Position numbers and translations under genes: made by a program. Shown here one piece after another: positions 63,514-64,000 of a stretch of DNA of 64,000 bases (its first letter is position 1; each line of letters starts with the position of its first letter). The notes beneath the pieces were generated by a model. It worked only from the letters and a program-made list of their open reading frames with translations, did no database searches and was not told the DNA's origin. Source of the DNA: Desulfocarbo indianensis (GTDB taxonomy: Bacteria > Desulfobacterota > Desulfarculia > Desulfarculales > Desulfarculaceae); the NCBI GenBank assembly GCA_001184205.1, contig LBMP01000001.1:124001-188000 (forward strand), in the 5' to 3' direction.

Positions 63514-64000
63514 TTATGCTCCGCGCTCCGTGAGAAGCTCCTCCAGCTCCCGCAGCCCCTCCGGCGAACCCACCTCGTAAAAGGGCTGGCCGGTCTCATA
63601 GGCGGCCAGGAGCCCCTCGGCGGCCAGGTCGCGGAAAACCTCCTCGATGGCAAAGGGCCGGTCCGGCGGCACCCGCTCCAGCACCTCTTTTTTCAGGCAG
63701 GTGAGCCCCTCGTCTATGTATTCCTTGGCCGGGTCGGGGGTCCATTTGTCGTAGACCGCCACCCGGCCGTCCCGCACCGCCAGGTTGCTGGGCACCCGCC
63801 GGTTGCGGTTGCGGAAGACCACCATCATGGCCGGCAAGTCCTGGGCTGAAAAACGCCGCCAGATTTCCGCGTAATCCAGGAGCAGGTAGCTGTCGCCCCA
63901 CATCATCATGAAGGCCGGGTCCAACAGCGGCGCGGCCCGGCGCAGGGCCCCGCCGGTGCCCAGGAGCTCGCCGGTCTCCCGGCTGTAGGCGATCTCCACC
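63514..64000 (-). CDS. hddC: Sugar-phosphate nucleotidyltransferase, N-terminus cut by window edge
   Basis: 162 residues are visible and the frame runs off the right edge. ETGELLGTGGALRRAAPLLDPAFMMMWGDSY (end of the N-terminal nucleotide-binding region), MMVVFRNRNRRVPSNL, VYDKWTPDPAKEYIDEGLTCLKKEVLERV, and a C-terminal FYEVGSPEGLRELEELL are typical of NDP-sugar pyrophosphorylases, including D-glycero-D-manno-heptose 1-phosphate guanylyltransferase. With hddA/gmhA/gmhB next door it would complete NDP-heptose. HddC is the best guess. Confidence 0.7.
   Translation of the reverse strand, partial: VEIAYSRETGELLGTGGALRRAAPLLDPAFMMMWGDSYLLLDYAEIWRRFSAQDLPAMMVVFRNRNRRVPSNLAVRDGRVAVYDKWTPDPAKEYIDEGLTCLKKEVLERVPPDRPFAIEEVFRDLAAEGLLAAYETGQPFYEVGSPEGLRELEELLTERGA

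Overview
The window is high-GC, densely coded chromosomal DNA from a Gram-negative, probably anaerobic, Desulfobacterota-like (deltaproteobacterial) bacterium. The inference rests on the gene mix: a selenocysteine-containing SelD beside a LysR regulator of the type linked to selenium genes, a DVU0772-type small protein, an EAL-CBS-GGDEF protein, a NtrC-type hybrid two-component pair, lipoproteins and a porin, and LPS-type manno-heptose genes. No rRNA or tRNA gene was recognised.

Region by region. 1-4.2 kb: a TIM-barrel isomerase-like protein, a membrane protein, a decayed methyltransferase/TetR locus that keeps two palindromic operators, a ferritin-like protein and a secreted protein. 4.2-7.2 kb: a zinc-uptake operon (RHH zinc-ribbon regulator, ZnuA, ZnuC, ZnuB) with a promoter and an overlapping repeat. 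7.3-9.7 kb: a c-di-GMP enzyme. 9.8-15.8 kb: a phosphate regulon (PstS, porin, PstC, PstA, PstB, PhoU) with two Pho-box-like sites. 15.8-17.0 kb: a cyclase-family hydrolase and a lone receiver protein. 17.1-26.4 kb: an incomplete prophage or domesticated head module on the minus strand: Mor-like activator, small membrane and coiled-coil proteins, terminase, portal, protease, capsid, connectors and tail tube, with no tape measure, baseplate, lysis or recombination genes. 26.9-30.4 kb: hybrid kinase plus sigma54 activator. 30.4-32.9 kb: a DVU0772-like protein and a TrpB2-type tryptophan synthase beta gene preceded by a Trp-rich leader peptide and an attenuator. 33.0-35.4 kb: selenium cassette (LysR, HAD, SelD with an in-frame UGA and a bSECIS hairpin). 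35.7-37.7 kb: UbiB/AarF plus phasin-like protein. 38.2-48.4 kb: signalling proteins (PAS-GGDEF, chemoreceptor, HDOD) interspersed with PurB, lipoproteins and membrane proteins. 48.5-52.8 kb: Rieske protein, hydrolase, cation efflux, TatT-like protein and a lipoprotein. 53.3-64 kb: cell-surface carbohydrate region with GT-C membrane proteins, a GH99-like lipoprotein, MarR, a sugar aminotransferase, and a manno-heptose supply cluster (GHMP kinase, SIS isomerase, HAD phosphatase, transaldolase) followed by a mutase-like flavoprotein and a nucleotidyltransferase cut by the window edge.

The most notable features are the Trp leader/attenuator that was hidden upstream of trpB2, the UGA-containing selD whose standard ORF call misses its first 28 codons, the RHH/zinc-ribbon regulator of znu, the head-only phage module, and the decayed TetR locus with intact operators.
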